A stretch of 15,376 bases of DNA from assembly GCA_003339415.1 (NCBI GenBank), contig PDHQ01000574.1, forward strand, positions 1-15,376. The letters are read 5' to 3'. Shown here piece after piece: positions 1-11,200 of this stretch. A model generated the notes under the pieces. It worked only from the letters and a program-made list of their open reading frames with translations. It was not told where the DNA came from and did no database searches. The translations under genes were made by a program, and so were the position numbers. Every line of letters begins with the position of its first letter. Positions within the stretch are counted from its first letter, which is position 1. The stretch is from Ophiocordyceps camponoti-saundersi (nom. inval.). Taxonomy: Eukaryota; Ascomycota; Sordariomycetes; Hypocreales; Ophiocordycipitaceae.

Positions 1-128
<128 letters not shown>

Positions 129-1310
129 GTATAATAATATTATATATAAAGTAAATATATTTAGGCGAGAATATAGCTAAGCTAGCTAGTTAAAATAATA
201 TAATAACGCTTATAGCTTAAAGGTTTAATACTAATTAAGAAAAAAGCTAGTTTAGATCCTAGCTATAATTATTTCTACGCGCTTAGTAAGTAAGGAGTGC
301 TATTAAATATAATAATTAAGATACTATCTATTAAGAAGCTTAAAAATTACTAAGCTAGCCGCGCTTAAGTAATAGTAAATAAGTTTAATAAGCTTATATT
401 TATAATTATAAATATATTTATATAGTTAAGTTTGCTAATAATCTAAACTAATATTATAAAGGAGTAAACGCTAGCTATAAAATCGCTAATAAGTTTATTA
501 AAGTCTTTTAAGACTATAAGCTTAAAGACTCTTAATATACTAAAAAAGAAAATAAAAATAAAAGCTAAGTTAGTAGCAGCCTTACTTATTATATTAGGAG
601 TAATTATTAAGTTTAAGCTATTATTTATATAAAGTTTATTAATAACCTAGGGCTAATCTTTTACTTAAGTAATAATAAGAGAGTAAGTTTTAGTAATAAA
701 AGATTCTAATAAAGTTAGCGGCGAGATTTAAGCTAATAAGGTAAAGGGCTTAAGTAAAGATAAAGCGGAGGATAATAGTAATTAGATAAGGTAAGAAGGG
801 AAGGATATTTATAAATTATATAATAATAAAAAGATTTAGTAAATTAAAGTATAATAAGTTTAAGCTTATAATAAGTTTAGTAAGGATATATATAAAGTTT
901 TAATAAAGTTAAACTAATAAAAGTTAGTATAACGTAATATTTACTTTATAATAATAAAGGTAAAAATATAATTATTAAGCTTAAAATATAAGGTAAACTT
1001 AAAATAAAAACGTTATAATAGTTTATTCTTTTAAGTAGCGAGATTAAAGTATTATAAAAAAAGGTAATATATATTTTATAGCTTAGTATTATATTAATAA
1101 TTTAAAGTAATTATATTTAAAACTTAGTATAAAAAGAGGAACTTTTATAGCTTAATCTTACTTATATATAGCTTAGTAATTATAATATTAATATATTTTA
1201 GAAGATTATAATATATTATAATATAACCTTTTACGAAAATAAGATAGGACCTATTACTTAATCTTTCGCTCTTTACTATATATTTATTATTAAGAAGGAG
1301 TTAATAGCGC
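129..1310 (+). other. Unassigned RIPed stretch with a weak + strand open frame
   Basis: This stretch is heavily RIPed and the + strand is purine-rich. Codons starting at positions divisible by 3 give a moderately open frame from about 459 to 1100, rich in Lys, Leu and Ile. Most stops are TAA/TAG that could derive from CAA, CAG or TGG. I recognise no motif in it. It lies directly upstream of the LINE ORF1 but in a different frame. It may be the LINE 5' region, or an older repeat into which the LINE inserted. Residual TGC/GCA trinucleotides are at 298-300, 433-435 and 576-578. No tRNA, rRNA or promoter could be supported. Confidence 0.4.
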
Positions 1311-2850
1311 CTATAGTCGTAGATAAAGGTACGCGGGGACTAGGATAATCCCTATAATACCCCTAGTCTAGCTAAGGATAATATAATAGTAATATCGGAA
1401 TAAGAGGAGAAGCGGAGTAGATACGGGACCTTTACGATAGCGATATAAAAAAAGCTTATAATAAATTAGCCGCGGTAATGCTTACCGCGGCGTTCTCCGA
1501 CGCTTAGAATATTATAATAGCTCTTAAAGCTAAACTTTATAAGAAATTTATAACCCCCTTAGATTAAAATATTATTTAACTTTTACTTAAGATTATTAAG
1601 TTAATCGAGAAGATAGTTACTTAAGCTATATAAAAGGCACTCTTATAAACTATTAGCCCTAATATTAATCTAACTTAGCTATTATAAGCTTTTATAGCTA
1701 TTATTAGCGGTATAGTAGTTAAACTTATCCTTAATCGCTCCGATAAAGAAATTACTATATTTATAAAAAATATTATAATTAATATAAATACTTTATAGCT
1801 AACCTTATAAGAGATCGTACGGGCTATAAATATAGCTTTAAAATACGAGGCTATATTAGCTATAAGATAACTCCTTAATAAAGATATAGTAATTATATTC
1901 TATCTAGAATATAAAAGATAAGTAAGCTTAGTTAAGTAAATCCTTATTATTTTTAGTAAAAGGGTAGTTTATAGCTAGAAAACTTTTTTTATTATAGTAA
2001 AAAAAGTATAAGTAAGGGCCGCTTATAATAACTAAGATATACTCTTATAGTAAATTAAAAAGTATAATAAGGTTAATATCGCTTAAGTTTAAGCGCTCTA
2101 GCTTTATAATAAGGGAACTACGCGTATTTATATTATCTTAAAAATTACTAATATAACGAATACTAATAAACTTATATAAAATAGCCTTATTATAAATATA
2201 AAAATTTTCTATATAAAAGTTTATAATAACGCGGTATAATTTTAATAATATTATTAATATTATTAATATAAGTATATAGCGAAATATTACTAAGAGTAGC
2301 TATATTATAAAATATATATAGCTATAATATACCTAGAAAAGAAGAGCGTATATCTAGCCTTCGCTAAAACTAATATTAAAAACTATATTTTATATAAGGG
2401 GAACTACGCTTTATAATCCTAAAATTACCTTACCGCGAAAATATACTAAGATTAAATATATAGTAATTATATATACTAACCTTATAAGTTTTAAAACTAC
2501 TCCTAGCTAACCTAATCTTAGATTAGTAATAGCTTTATTAAAATTTAGTCTTAGAAGCGGTTACGCGCGGCCCCTATATAGTTATAAGCTATACTCCGCT
2601 TTAATATAAACGATAAGCTTACCTTAATACTAAAAAAAGGCTAAGGCGAGAGCGGCGCTACCCTTAGATTTTATAGCGGATAGGGTAGTAGTAGAGCTTA
2701 GGGAACTTATCCTCCCCCTTCTACCCTTTCCCCTTTTATTATACCCTCCTCCGCCTACTCCCCCGCCCCTCTTTCCGCCCCCTTTTTTACCTTAATATAA
2801 TTATAAATCTTTACCTCCCTTATTTCTAATAAAAATTAAAACTTTTTTTT
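1310..2850 (+). pseudogene. RIP-killed Tad1-type LINE ORF1 (gag-like, zinc knuckles)
   Basis: This is the RNA-binding, gag-like first protein of a Tad1-clade non-LTR retrotransposon, which in the family coats the element RNA. The frame has codons starting at position modulo 3 = 2 and is interrupted only by TAA/TAG stops explainable as former Gln or Trp codons. Near 1800-1870 it has the Glu-Ile-Val-Arg-Ala-Ile-Asn type helix common before the zinc region. The decisive evidence is the knuckles. In the first (C-x2-C-x4-H-x4-C) the four ligand codons at 2249, 2258, 2273 and 2288 are all TAT/TAC, as expected from TGY/CAY after RIP. A second, less regular knuckle follows at about 2300-2350. The last one (C-x2-C-x4-H-x6-C, with an H-A-L-W-S core) has ligands at 2384, 2393, 2405 and 2426, again all Tyr codons. 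The tail from about 2690 to 2790 is Pro/Ser-rich. The start cannot be fixed because ATG has been lost; 1310 is approximate. ORF2 follows almost directly in another frame. Confidence 0.78.
1469..1491. repeat. Perfect 10-bp stem, 3-nt loop hairpin inside LINE ORF1
   Basis: Bases 1469-1478 and 1482-1491 are exact inverted complements around a TGC loop. The stem is GC-rich for this window (CCGCGG core). The loop keeps one of the few surviving TpG sites. It lies inside the ORF1 coding frame, so it may be chance coding sequence. Confidence 0.85.
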
Positions 2851-4817
2851 AAAATATATAAAAATATAATTATTTTATTTATATTATATTTTATAGCCCT
2901 ATTAGCTATAATTTTATTTATTTATAAGAATTATAATATAACTAATTTAAACGCCTTTTACTTTTTAATATCTTATTATATAAACTTATAAATTTTAGTA
3001 ACTAAGTAATTTTTTATATTTATAAATAACTAAACTTCTTTTTTTAAATACCTCTTATTATACTTAATATAGCTTTTATCTTTTTTTATATTATACTCTT
3101 ATTATAAATTATATTTATTTACTTACCCTTATTAGTAATCTAATCTAGCCCCTTTTTATAGCGTAATTTTCTTTACCCTAACTTAACCTTAATAGCTACC
3201 TTTTTATATAGCGATTTTAACCTCTACTACCCCTTATAAGATTATTACGAAAAATCCTCTCCTAAAGTAGCTAATTTCCTTAATCTTATAATTAGCCTCT
3301 ATCTCGGACTCGTTACGCCTCTAGGCGAAGTTACCTAAAAAATATATAATAAATAAACTAATATTATTAACCTAGCTTAGGCTACGCTAAACTACTAAGT
3401 AATATACTAAGGAAATAACCTTAACCTTATTAGCTCCGACTATATTCCGTAAGTTATCTATATAAATACTAACTTTTATTTTAATATTATATTAACTAAG
3501 ATCTAGCGCTTTTTTTATTTAAATATACTTATAGCTAAGGTATAAAACTAACTTAAGCTTAAACTATATTATACCTTTATACCTAAAAACTTAGAAAAAG
3601 TAATTACTTTATTATATAAATAGCTAAAAATAATAATAAAGATTATAATATTATTATATATTTATATATATTTTATAATATAAAACTAATAAAATTAAGT
3701 AATAGTAGCTATTATAGTAGCTATTAAGCGGGCCCGAAAATATTAAAAAGCTAACTTTACTAACTCTTATTAATAAGATTATTAGAAAATAATAAAAATA
3801 TAAAAGTCCGCGATTAGCGTAGCCTATTATAGCGCTTAATATAACTTTTTTAATAATATTTCGATAAACTTAATAATATTTTAGATAATAAAACGTTAAG
3901 CTTAGCTTTAAAGCTAAGCCTTATTAGAGCTTATATATATACTAACGCTATAAAAAAGCTTTAACTTAAACTTAGTATTTACTTTCTTAGATAAAGCGAT
4001 TTTACTTAGCTAGTAATTTTTCCTTACTTTTACTATATCGGCCCCTCCTTTTACTTTAAATAAACCTTTCCTTTCTTTTTATATTAAATATTTAATTATT
4101 ACTAATAATATTTACTCCGCTTTTTTTTTAATCGCTTTATAAAAGTCCGCTAGCCTTAATAAGATCTTAGTTAAGTTCCTAAAAAGATATAGACCCCCCC
4201 TTATTTAAGTTTTCTAAAAGATTTTCTAAAGCTATATTAATAGCAGTTATTTCTTATTATAATTTAAAGCTTTTAATATTATAATTATTTATAAGGTAAG
4301 TAAACTATTAATTATATATTATACTCTAAGCGGGTATAAGCTAATTTCGCTCCTTAATATAATAAGGAAAGTTTTAGAAATAATTATTATTAGGAAAATA
4401 ATATCTATAATAAAAATAGCTAATATCCTCTTAAATAGCTAAATAAGTAATAAGCTATAATACTTTACTAATATTATAATCTTTATATTTACTAAAACTA
4501 TTAAAATTATCTAAAACTAAGGTAATACCGCTTTACTTTTTTTACTAAACTTTACTAAAGCTTTTAATTATATTTTTTATAATAAGCTAATAATTATTTT
4601 TTATTACCTAAGCTTTCCTAAATAAGTTATAGCGTTTATTTATTTTTATTTTATTATTAAAACCTTATAACTTAAGTTTAATTATAAGCTTAGTAACGCC
4701 TTTTTAATTTAATAAAAAGTCCCTTAAAAATCCCTTATATTACTAATCCTTTTCTTATTATATATATCTTTACTATATTAATATCTAAACCTAATAATTA
4801 AACTATTAATAATAAGC

Positions 4818-4829
4818 TTTACTAATAAT
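4818..4829 (+). other. LINE reverse transcriptase catalytic box converted from F-A-D-D to F-T-N-N
   Basis: The four codons read TTT ACT AAT AAT. With each G that follows a T restored, they give Phe-Ala-Asp-Asp, followed by Thr-Asn-Ile as usual for Tad elements. Three G-to-A changes, all in TpG context, remove both metal-binding aspartates. This one site shows both the family and how it was inactivated. Confidence 0.88.
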
Positions 4830-5852
4830 ACTAATATATTTAGTATCGGACGCGATAAGGCCTAAGTATTTCTTTAACTTAAGCGGGCATAGCGAATTTA
4901 CGAATAATAAGCCCTTAAGTATAAAATAACTTTTTAGCTAGCTAAAAGTAAGTTAATATATTTTATAAAAGCTAAGAAAGTAAATATAACCTAGCTCTAG
5001 CTTAGTATAAAGATAATATAGCTTATATAAAAGGCGAGATTTTTAGAAATTTAGCTATATTATAAATTTTAATAAAAATCTTACTTTTTAAAACTTACTA
5101 TTAAACTTAAGCGCTAATACTTAGCTTTTATTAAGATTATTATATTAATATAAAGCTATACCTTATTAAGAGTAAGGGAGGTATATATTAAAGCTATTAG
5201 ATTAGTAATTATATTCGGTATATCTTAGTTTACTTTACTTATATAATTAAGGAGGAAACTATATAGCTTTATTATAAAAGCGCTAATTATAAAATAGTCT
5301 AAATATTTAAAAATTATTATTAAAGCTTATAAAGCTACCCCTTTTTATTATATTAAAGTAAAAGCTTTCGTCCCCCCCCTTAACTTATATTTTACTTATT
5401 AGATAGCTTATACTTATTACCGCTTTTAATATATAAATATAGTAAACCTTATCTATACCGCGGTAAAGAAAGCTACTAAGTAAGTTAAATATAAGCGTAA
5501 GGGGCGCCCCTATTAACGGAGATATTAAGTATTATAAAACTTAGAGGAATTCTATAAAATATAAACTAAACTTAAACTAGAGGCTAGATATATATAATAT
5601 AATTTTAATATTAGATTTCGAGAAAAGTAGCTCCTTAAATAGTATTCCTAAGAAAGTAAGCTTAAGAAATATAAGTAATCTTATAGCTACCTTATTAATA
5701 AACCGCTATAGCTTAAAGCTAGGATTACTTTATATATTTATAAAGAACTTCCTAAGTTTATTAGTATAATATTTATATAATTTTAAATTAGATATATTAA
5801 ATTTAATTCCTTTCTTTAAGCTTATAAGGTCCCTAAAGTAATTTCGAGATAT

Positions 5853-5903
5853 TACCCTTATAATAATAGCGATAAGATAATACCGTATATTTTTCTTAAT
5901 TAT
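5853..5903 (+). other. C-terminal Cys/His knuckle of LINE ORF2, ligands converted to Tyr
   Basis: The codons read Tyr-Pro-Tyr-Asn-Asn-Ser-Asp-Lys-x-x-Pro-Tyr-Ile-Phe-Leu-Asn-Tyr. Undoing CpA/TpG changes gives C-P-C-G-N ... P-H-I-F-L-x-C, the knuckle that closes many Tad1 ORF2 proteins. It is in the same frame as the RT motifs and about 1 kb downstream of F-A-D-D. It is preceded at about 5780-5850 by a G-x-I-G-F-N-S-F-L-like run and V-P-x-V, also typical of that region. Confidence 0.78.
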
Positions 5904-6119
5904 ACTTTTACTTATAAAAATAAGCTACTTTTTAATACTAACTAGCGACCGATATAGGACTAACGTAACCTTACTAAAGCGCTTAATAACCCTTAATTTA
6001 TAGCTAAACTTATACGCTAGTTCCTTTCGCTTAAATAACTATATTAATTTAACCTTATAATATTACTTTACGAAGGCAAAATAGATAAGGGAAATAGGGC
6101 TTTTAGCCACGTAATAAAT

Positions 6120-6190
6120 ATATAAAAACCGCTTTATAGCGATAACTTTATTATTTATCTTACTAGCTACTTACCTAGCCTTAAAGCTAA
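6120..6190 (+). other. Probable LINE 3' end / junction with next remnant
   Basis: The ORF2 frame loses coding character near 6100-6120. A short run follows that belongs to neither neighbouring frame. It keeps GCA at 6076-6078 and CCA at 6107-6109. I see no poly(A) tail or terminal short repeat that would fix the LINE end, and no clear target-site duplication. Confidence 0.35.
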
Positions 6191-6414
6191 ACTATCTTAA
6201 CTATATATAAGGTTTTAACTTAACCGCGTAAAGCGTAGGACTAACTACGCTTATTATAGCTACGGCCTTAGCTATAACCTTAACCTTAACTATAATTATA
6301 AGCGCGAACTAAAGCTACTTACTCCTCCTTTACTAATAGCTCCTCTTTCTTATTAGATATAATATAATCGCTAACTAATATTATAAAATTTTTATTACTA
6401 AGTATATTATTAAC

Positions 6415-7260
6415 TAAACTATTTTAAATAAGATTAGGGATCTCCTTATAAAAAGGTAGCGCGGTTACGGTATAAGTATTAATAATATTATTCTTAGTAG
6501 CGGGGGTAATTTTAATACTTAAGGTAAAAATAATCTTAAGCTTAATAAACTTATTAAATTCTAATTTTAACTTAATAAGTACTAGGGCGGAAGCGGAATT
6601 AATAATAGGAGGCGAAGTATAAAAGATAGGAGGATAATTAGTAAAAAATAAGCTTCCTTATAAGCGCGCTTTATTTTTAGCGGCGCGGCGAATATAGCGG
6701 AGCTCCTTAGTTAATTACTTAAAAAAGTTAATTACTTATATATAAAAAATATACTACTCTTATATTTAAGCTAATATAATAGCGATAAGTTAGTTAGCGC
6801 TAGTTAAACTCTTAATTACTTTAATAATAAGGTTCTTTTTAATAATAGGAAGCTATAAGCTTTAAAATAGTACGTAGCTAGCGGCCGCTTATATAACTTA
6901 ATTAGCGTAAATATTATTATAATATATAATAGCGCGTATCTTTTTTACACGCTAAATTATATTTTTCTATTATATTTACTAATATAGGATTTACCGCGGA
7001 CTTAATATAACCTTAATATTACTTACTATTTAAATATTATAATTAAAGCCTAGCTAGCGGGTAACCTTAACTATAGCGTAAATAGCTTTAGCTATAACGG
7101 GATTATTAATTAGCTAATACTTAATATAATTATTTATATATTTAACGTAGGCCGCGCTTAGATAGTTTACCCTAGTTATTAGTAAATATAAATATATATT
7201 AGGGCTAAGTATTTATTTCTTTATATTTAATAAAGGTTCTTAAAGTTAATAAGCGTACTA
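6415..7260 (-). pseudogene. Unidentified RIP-degraded open frame with a coiled-coil-like middle
   Basis: Read on the - strand (codons ending downwards from 6711), a frame stays open from about 7260 to 6415. Nearly all stops are TAA/TAG that fit former Gln or Trp codons. About 100 codons from 6711 down to 6415 carry only one internal stop before the last. The middle (about 6840-6660) is helical and charged: a Ser-Ala-Asn-Gln-Leu-Ile-Ala run, then Lys-Glu-Leu-Arg followed by Arg-Arg-Ala-Ala-Lys-Asn-Lys-Ala-Arg-Leu. This resembles the Leu/Glu/Lys/Arg tail after the DDE domain of Fot1/pogo transposases, but I find no DDE motifs upstream. Beyond 6415, to about 6180, the frame becomes Ser-Gln-Gly/Arg-rich and less certain. 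It points away from the 8240-12220 frame across the 7430-7900 control-like region. Family unknown; a gag-like or accessory protein is possible. Confidence 0.45.
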
Positions 7261-7483
7261 ATATACCCCGCGTAAAATACCGCTTAAGGAAAGTTAGGTT
7301 TAGTAGGTATTTTACTCTAGTATAAGTTAGCTACGGACTAGTTACGCGCGCTAAAGATTACTTATATAGTTAAAATTACTAAAAAAAAATAACGAGATAA
7401 TAATAGCTTACTTATATTAGTAAAAATAACCCCCCCCTCCTTATATACCCCTAAGCCTTAAGTTACTAATTTATAAAAACTAA

Positions 7484-7499
7484 TTTCCTAATTAGGAAA
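7484..7499. repeat. 16-bp perfect palindrome
   Basis: TTTCCTAATTAGGAAA is its own reverse complement. It lies 11 bases before the larger palindrome at 7511-7532. It could be an element terminus or a protein-binding site, or chance in AT-rich DNA. Confidence 0.85.
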
Positions 7500-7510
7500 G
7501 CTTAAAAAAA

Positions 7511-7532
7511 AGTATATACTTAAGTATATACT
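7511..7532. repeat. 22-bp perfect palindrome
   Basis: The 22 bases centred on CTTAAG form a perfect palindrome with AGTATATA arms. Related TATATAC/GTATATA pieces recur at about 7585-7615, including a second AT-rich palindrome around ACTAGT. The cluster looks like nested inverted repeats and not like coding sequence. Confidence 0.85.
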
Positions 7533-7742
7533 ATATATAAAGAAGATATATAGCTATATACCTAAGAGTTAAGTAATATATACTTAAAAGCTAGGGAGGT
7601 ATATACTAGTATATATAGGCAATACTTACCGCCGCTATTATTATCTTTTCCTTATCTTATCTATCTTTTCTTATCTTTCCTTATATTATATAATATTACT
7701 ATAACCGATAGTTACTTTCTTTATACGCGTAGAGCGCTTAGC

Positions 7743-7757
7743 CCGGCCCCGAGCCGG
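7743..7757. repeat. GC-rich hairpin (CCGGC / GCCGG)
   Basis: CCGGC at 7743-7747 and GCCGG at 7753-7757 pair around a five-base loop, in the most GC-rich patch of the window. The CpG and CpC content survives because RIP here acts on CpA. Function unknown. Confidence 0.6.
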
Positions 7758-7899
7758 ACGCGGTCCTATTATATAGCGGGGGGTTTTACCTCTTTTAGGA
7801 GGGTTTTTCCTACTTAACTTACTGCCGAGGTTCTAGCAGCTACCTCTATAGCCCCTAGAGTACTATAATAATAATAATATATTATAATAATTATAAGCT

Positions 7900-8240
7900 A
7901 GTTTAAGCGCGGAGGGAAATTAGCTAGGAAAAAAATAAACTTAAGGCGGGCTTATTAAAAGCTAGTCTCTTACTACTTTTATTAGCAGGTCTAGTTCTTA
8001 TAAAGGAGGCGCTAAGTAGTTTTTTTATTAAAGGTATAATATAAAATATAAGCTTATACTATTATCTATTTTAATTTTTCCTAAAGCGGGGATTTAGTTT
8101 TATTATATTAAGTTAAGTAGTATATAAGGGATCTTATAAAAAACTATAAAATAAACTTAAATATATATTAAATTATATTTTATATACTTACCTTTTTAAG
8201 CTAGTAAAGAGCGTTAGCTTTTCTTTTTTTTATATAAAAG
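7900..8240 (+). other. Leader-like stretch before the long ghost frame
   Basis: This is about 340 bases between the control-like region and the long + strand frame. I see no continuous frame of high quality on either strand. It keeps a GCA at 7984. It may hold the 5' untranslated part, or the first exon, of the 8240-12220 frame, whose start cannot be placed because ATG has been erased. Confidence 0.3.
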
Positions 8241-11200
8241 TTAATTAGGGGGGTTTAAGACTTAGCTTTTAGGTAATAAACTAAGGTTACTTTAAAAGCG
8301 CTAAAGATAGTGCGTAGGTATTATAACTAAGCGGGGCTTATAGTTTTAATAAGGCTAAAGAGGTTTATAGCCTCCGGGGTAATTATATAAAAAGTAATAA
8401 AGGCGTAAGATATTAAAAATTATATAACTTTTATATATAGCTTTTTAGCTTAAAGGAGGGTATAACCTTAGGTAAATATAGTTAAAGCGGTAAGGCGAGG
8501 TTTTATCTAGCTTAACTATATATTATTCTAAGTAACATTTCTTAGAAAAATATATTAGCTTATTTTTATTTAGCCTAAAAGCTATATTATAATTTTTAGC
8601 TTACTTCTTATAAATACGCTATACTAACTAGAGATATCTTATAGTTATAATAATATCTAGCTTAACGCTAAGGAGGTTTATATTATTAGTAAACTTAATA
8701 ACTTTTAACCTAAGTTTATATTTTAACTATTAGTAAAGCGGCGTTATATAAAGGATAAAAAGTATAATAGAGAGCAGATAGCCTTAAAAGACTCTAATCT
8801 AAATTAGAAAAAGTGCTAAAGTTTATTTATTAAAGTATAGATATAAGGAATAATAGCTAAAATAGCTTTATAAGAAAATCCGAATTTAAGTAAAGTACCT
8901 TATATATATAAGTTTATAAAGTAATTTATTATAATAAATAATATAAAAAGCTCCCTTTATATTAAGTTATAAGAAAAAGGTAATTTTTTTCTAAGCTTAA
9001 GTAGCTTAAATAAGCTTTATAAATATAAGGATAGCTAGTTTTATTAACTTATTCTATTTATTATTTATCTAGCTATTAGGAAGGAGCTAGTATAGTTTAG
9101 CGGCGTTAAATAATTACTTACTTATAATAAACTTAAGTATTTTACTAAAGTAATATAAAAAGAAGATTAGCTTATATTTACTAGCTTATTAATAGATTTC
9201 TAGCTTTTTACCTTATTTATATAATATAATTATAATAATAATATAAAGCTAACTTAAAAAATAGCTAATTTAAAAGTAAGCTTAAAAGATATAAGTAAGC
9301 TATATAAAAAAGACTAAGTAATATATTTTAAGGAAGCTAATTAGGGTCTAGTCTATTTTTATCGCTTTTTATAATAATATAATATAAAAAGTAGTTTAAA
9401 TATTATCTGCGGTAACGCGCTATTTTATAAAGAAGCTAAGCTTAGGCGTTTTATTATCTAAAAAAAGGAGCTTAAGGATAAGGGGAAAGAACTTACTTAC
9501 TAAAATATAAGCTTTATCTTTAAAAAACGCAGCCTCGCTTTTACCTAAGTCTTATAAAGCTAGGAGGTAAGTAAGCTTAGCTAATAGTTTATTATAAAGC
9601 CGCGCTTAGCGTTTTATATATTAAAACTATCTAAGGTTATTATTAATAAAATATAAAAAGGAACGTTAGTTAGCTTAATAAAAGTAAGCAATTATTTTTT
9701 TTAATTATAAGCGGATTCTTATAATTATAGCTAATTATATTTAAATAGGGAATTATAATAATAACGCTTAGCTTATTTAGTATCCTTAATAGTATAAGTA
9801 ACTATTAAAATAAATTAAGTTTACTTTTTTTTAAATATTAAAGTATAAAAAAGTATAGCGTTTTAGATAACTTACTAAAGTTTATTATAAAAGTAGTTAA
9901 GGGTAGCGTTAATTTAGTTAATAGTTTCGATAGTATTAAAAATAAAAACTTTAGTAAGGATTTTTTAATAATAAGGTTTAAGTTAGCGTATTTTTATTAA
10001 AGCTTAGGCGTAAAAGGGTTAATATCTTATATAATAATTATAAGTATTTATAAAATATAGTTAGATTTTATAAAGTTAAGGTTTAGTCTTATATATATAA
10101 TATAAGACTTAGCTATAGCTTAGACTAAGTTTAGTATATTATCTTAATAGCTATAAAATATCTTTATATATCTACTTTTAAGGGTAAAGAGTAAAAGGTT
10201 AAGTTTAGAGGTTTTTTAGATAAGCTAATTAGCGTTATTAGAGCGGCGTTTATAGCTATTTTATAGTAGGTAATATAAGTTAAAGTTCCTAAAAAGGATA
10301 TATTTTATTTTTAGCTTAAACTTAGGAAAAAGGGAAAAGTAGCCTTATTTAGCTTAATTTAAAAAGTAGTATACTAAGAGGATTTCTAATCTAAAAGCGA
10401 AGCTAACTCTAGCTTAATCTTTACTAGTAATAAGCGACTAATCCGAGACGCTATAATACTTATAGATATATATAGCTACTTATCTATTATAGAAGATAAG
10501 TTAGTAAAGTAAGGTTTTAAAAGAGGATAAACTAGCTTCTAAGTAATATATTATTTCTTATAAGGTAATAATATTATAGTTATATATATTATAAAAAGCT
10601 AGTTATATTAGCTTAGGTAATTTATTAATATTCTAAGAAAGGATTTTTAAATATATAAAAAGGAGTTAGAGGTAATAATAATTATATTCTTATTATTTTT
10701 ATATAATACCCTAATAGCAGCTTTAGTTTATATCTTAGTAAGGGCTAGTATAGTTAAGGGCTTAATATTAATTCTAATAAGTTTATCTATTTCGTGCGAA
10801 GAAAGAGTAAGCTTATAAATATTAACTATAATCTTTAGTTATTTAAGGAGTAGCTAGCCTAAATTTAGGAGAGATATACTCCTATCGCGTTTAATCTAGC
10901 GCCTTATAGCCTCTAGTATATCTCCGCTAATTATTATTTTAAAGGATAGCTTTAGTTAAGAGCTATTTATAAGTTAATAATACTTTTTACTTATAGTAAA
11001 TTAGCGTAGAGATTTTAAAGCTAGCTCCTAAGTAAATTATATACTATATAGTATTATAAACTATATACTAAGTTTAGCGAATTATATAAGTTATTATTTA
11101 TAATAAGCGCGGGCCTTATTTTATTTTTAAAAAGCTATAAAGTATATTTAAAACTAGGCCGGGTAATTGCCCTTATAAGAGATATATATATAAAGGTATT

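Larger units (their letters stand above)
2862..6120 (+). pseudogene. RIP-killed Tad1-type LINE ORF2 (endonuclease, reverse transcriptase, Cys/His knuckle)
   Basis: This is the replication protein of the LINE: an AP-like endonuclease nicks the target and the reverse transcriptase copies the RNA there. All motifs use codons starting at positions divisible by 3, so there is no net indel over 3.2 kb. Endonuclease: an L-Q-Y-N type start at 2931-2942, the G-D-F-N-L-H-H-P-L-W-D motif at 3210-3242 (both His read Tyr, Trp reads TAA), G-E-V-T-W at 3324-3338, and S-D-H-I-P at 3435-3449. Reverse transcriptase: Y-R-P-I-S-L-L-N at 4335-4358, followed by a G-K-V-L-E-like stretch to 4379; motif A (D-x-T-x-A-F-D) at 4548-4571, now with Asn for Asp; P-Q-G-S at 4722-4733; the catalytic F-A-D-D at 4818-4829, now Phe-Thr-Asn-Asn. 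C-terminal knuckle: C-P-C-G ... H ... C at 5853-5903, Cys codons now TAC/TAT. I see no clear RNase H motif between RT and knuckle. The copy is certainly inactive. Clade-level assignment is from motif order only. Confidence 0.9.
7430..7900. promoter_or_regulatory. Non-coding control-like stretch between divergent ghost frames
   Basis: No frame continues through here on either strand. In order it holds a C8 run at 7430-7437, palindromes at 7484-7499 and 7511-7532, a pyrimidine tract at about 7640-7685 made of TTATC/CTTTTC units (TTATC is the complement of the GATA core), a GC-rich patch at 7725-7790 and an A/T trinucleotide run at 7864-7890. Residual CpA/TpG sites are relatively frequent here and just beyond (7619, 7822, 7835, 7984). 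It sits between the - strand frame ending near 7260 and the + strand frame starting near 8240. A divergent promoter or a long terminal repeat is possible. I found no second copy in the window, so an LTR is not supported. Confidence 0.4.

Noticed and set aside
6661..6840. Fot1/pogo transposase C-terminal tail on the - strand
   Set aside because: The charged helical run is similar in character, but no DDE or helix-turn-helix motif lies upstream and the Gly-Gly-Ser-Leu motif is not matched. Kept only as a possible resemblance.
7725..7790. rRNA or tRNA fragment in the GC-rich patch
   Set aside because: No cloverleaf arms or conserved rRNA sequence could be read; only a 5-bp hairpin.
7430..7900. 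Long terminal repeat
   Set aside because: No second copy is visible in the window. Without a pair, or a primer-binding site, the call cannot be supported.
10990..11170. DUF3435/Starship-type tyrosine recombinase in a shadow frame
   Set aside because: A few helical words looked similar in an alternative frame, but the Arg/His/Tyr catalytic pattern was not found and the frame with codons at positions divisible by 3 is clearly more open.
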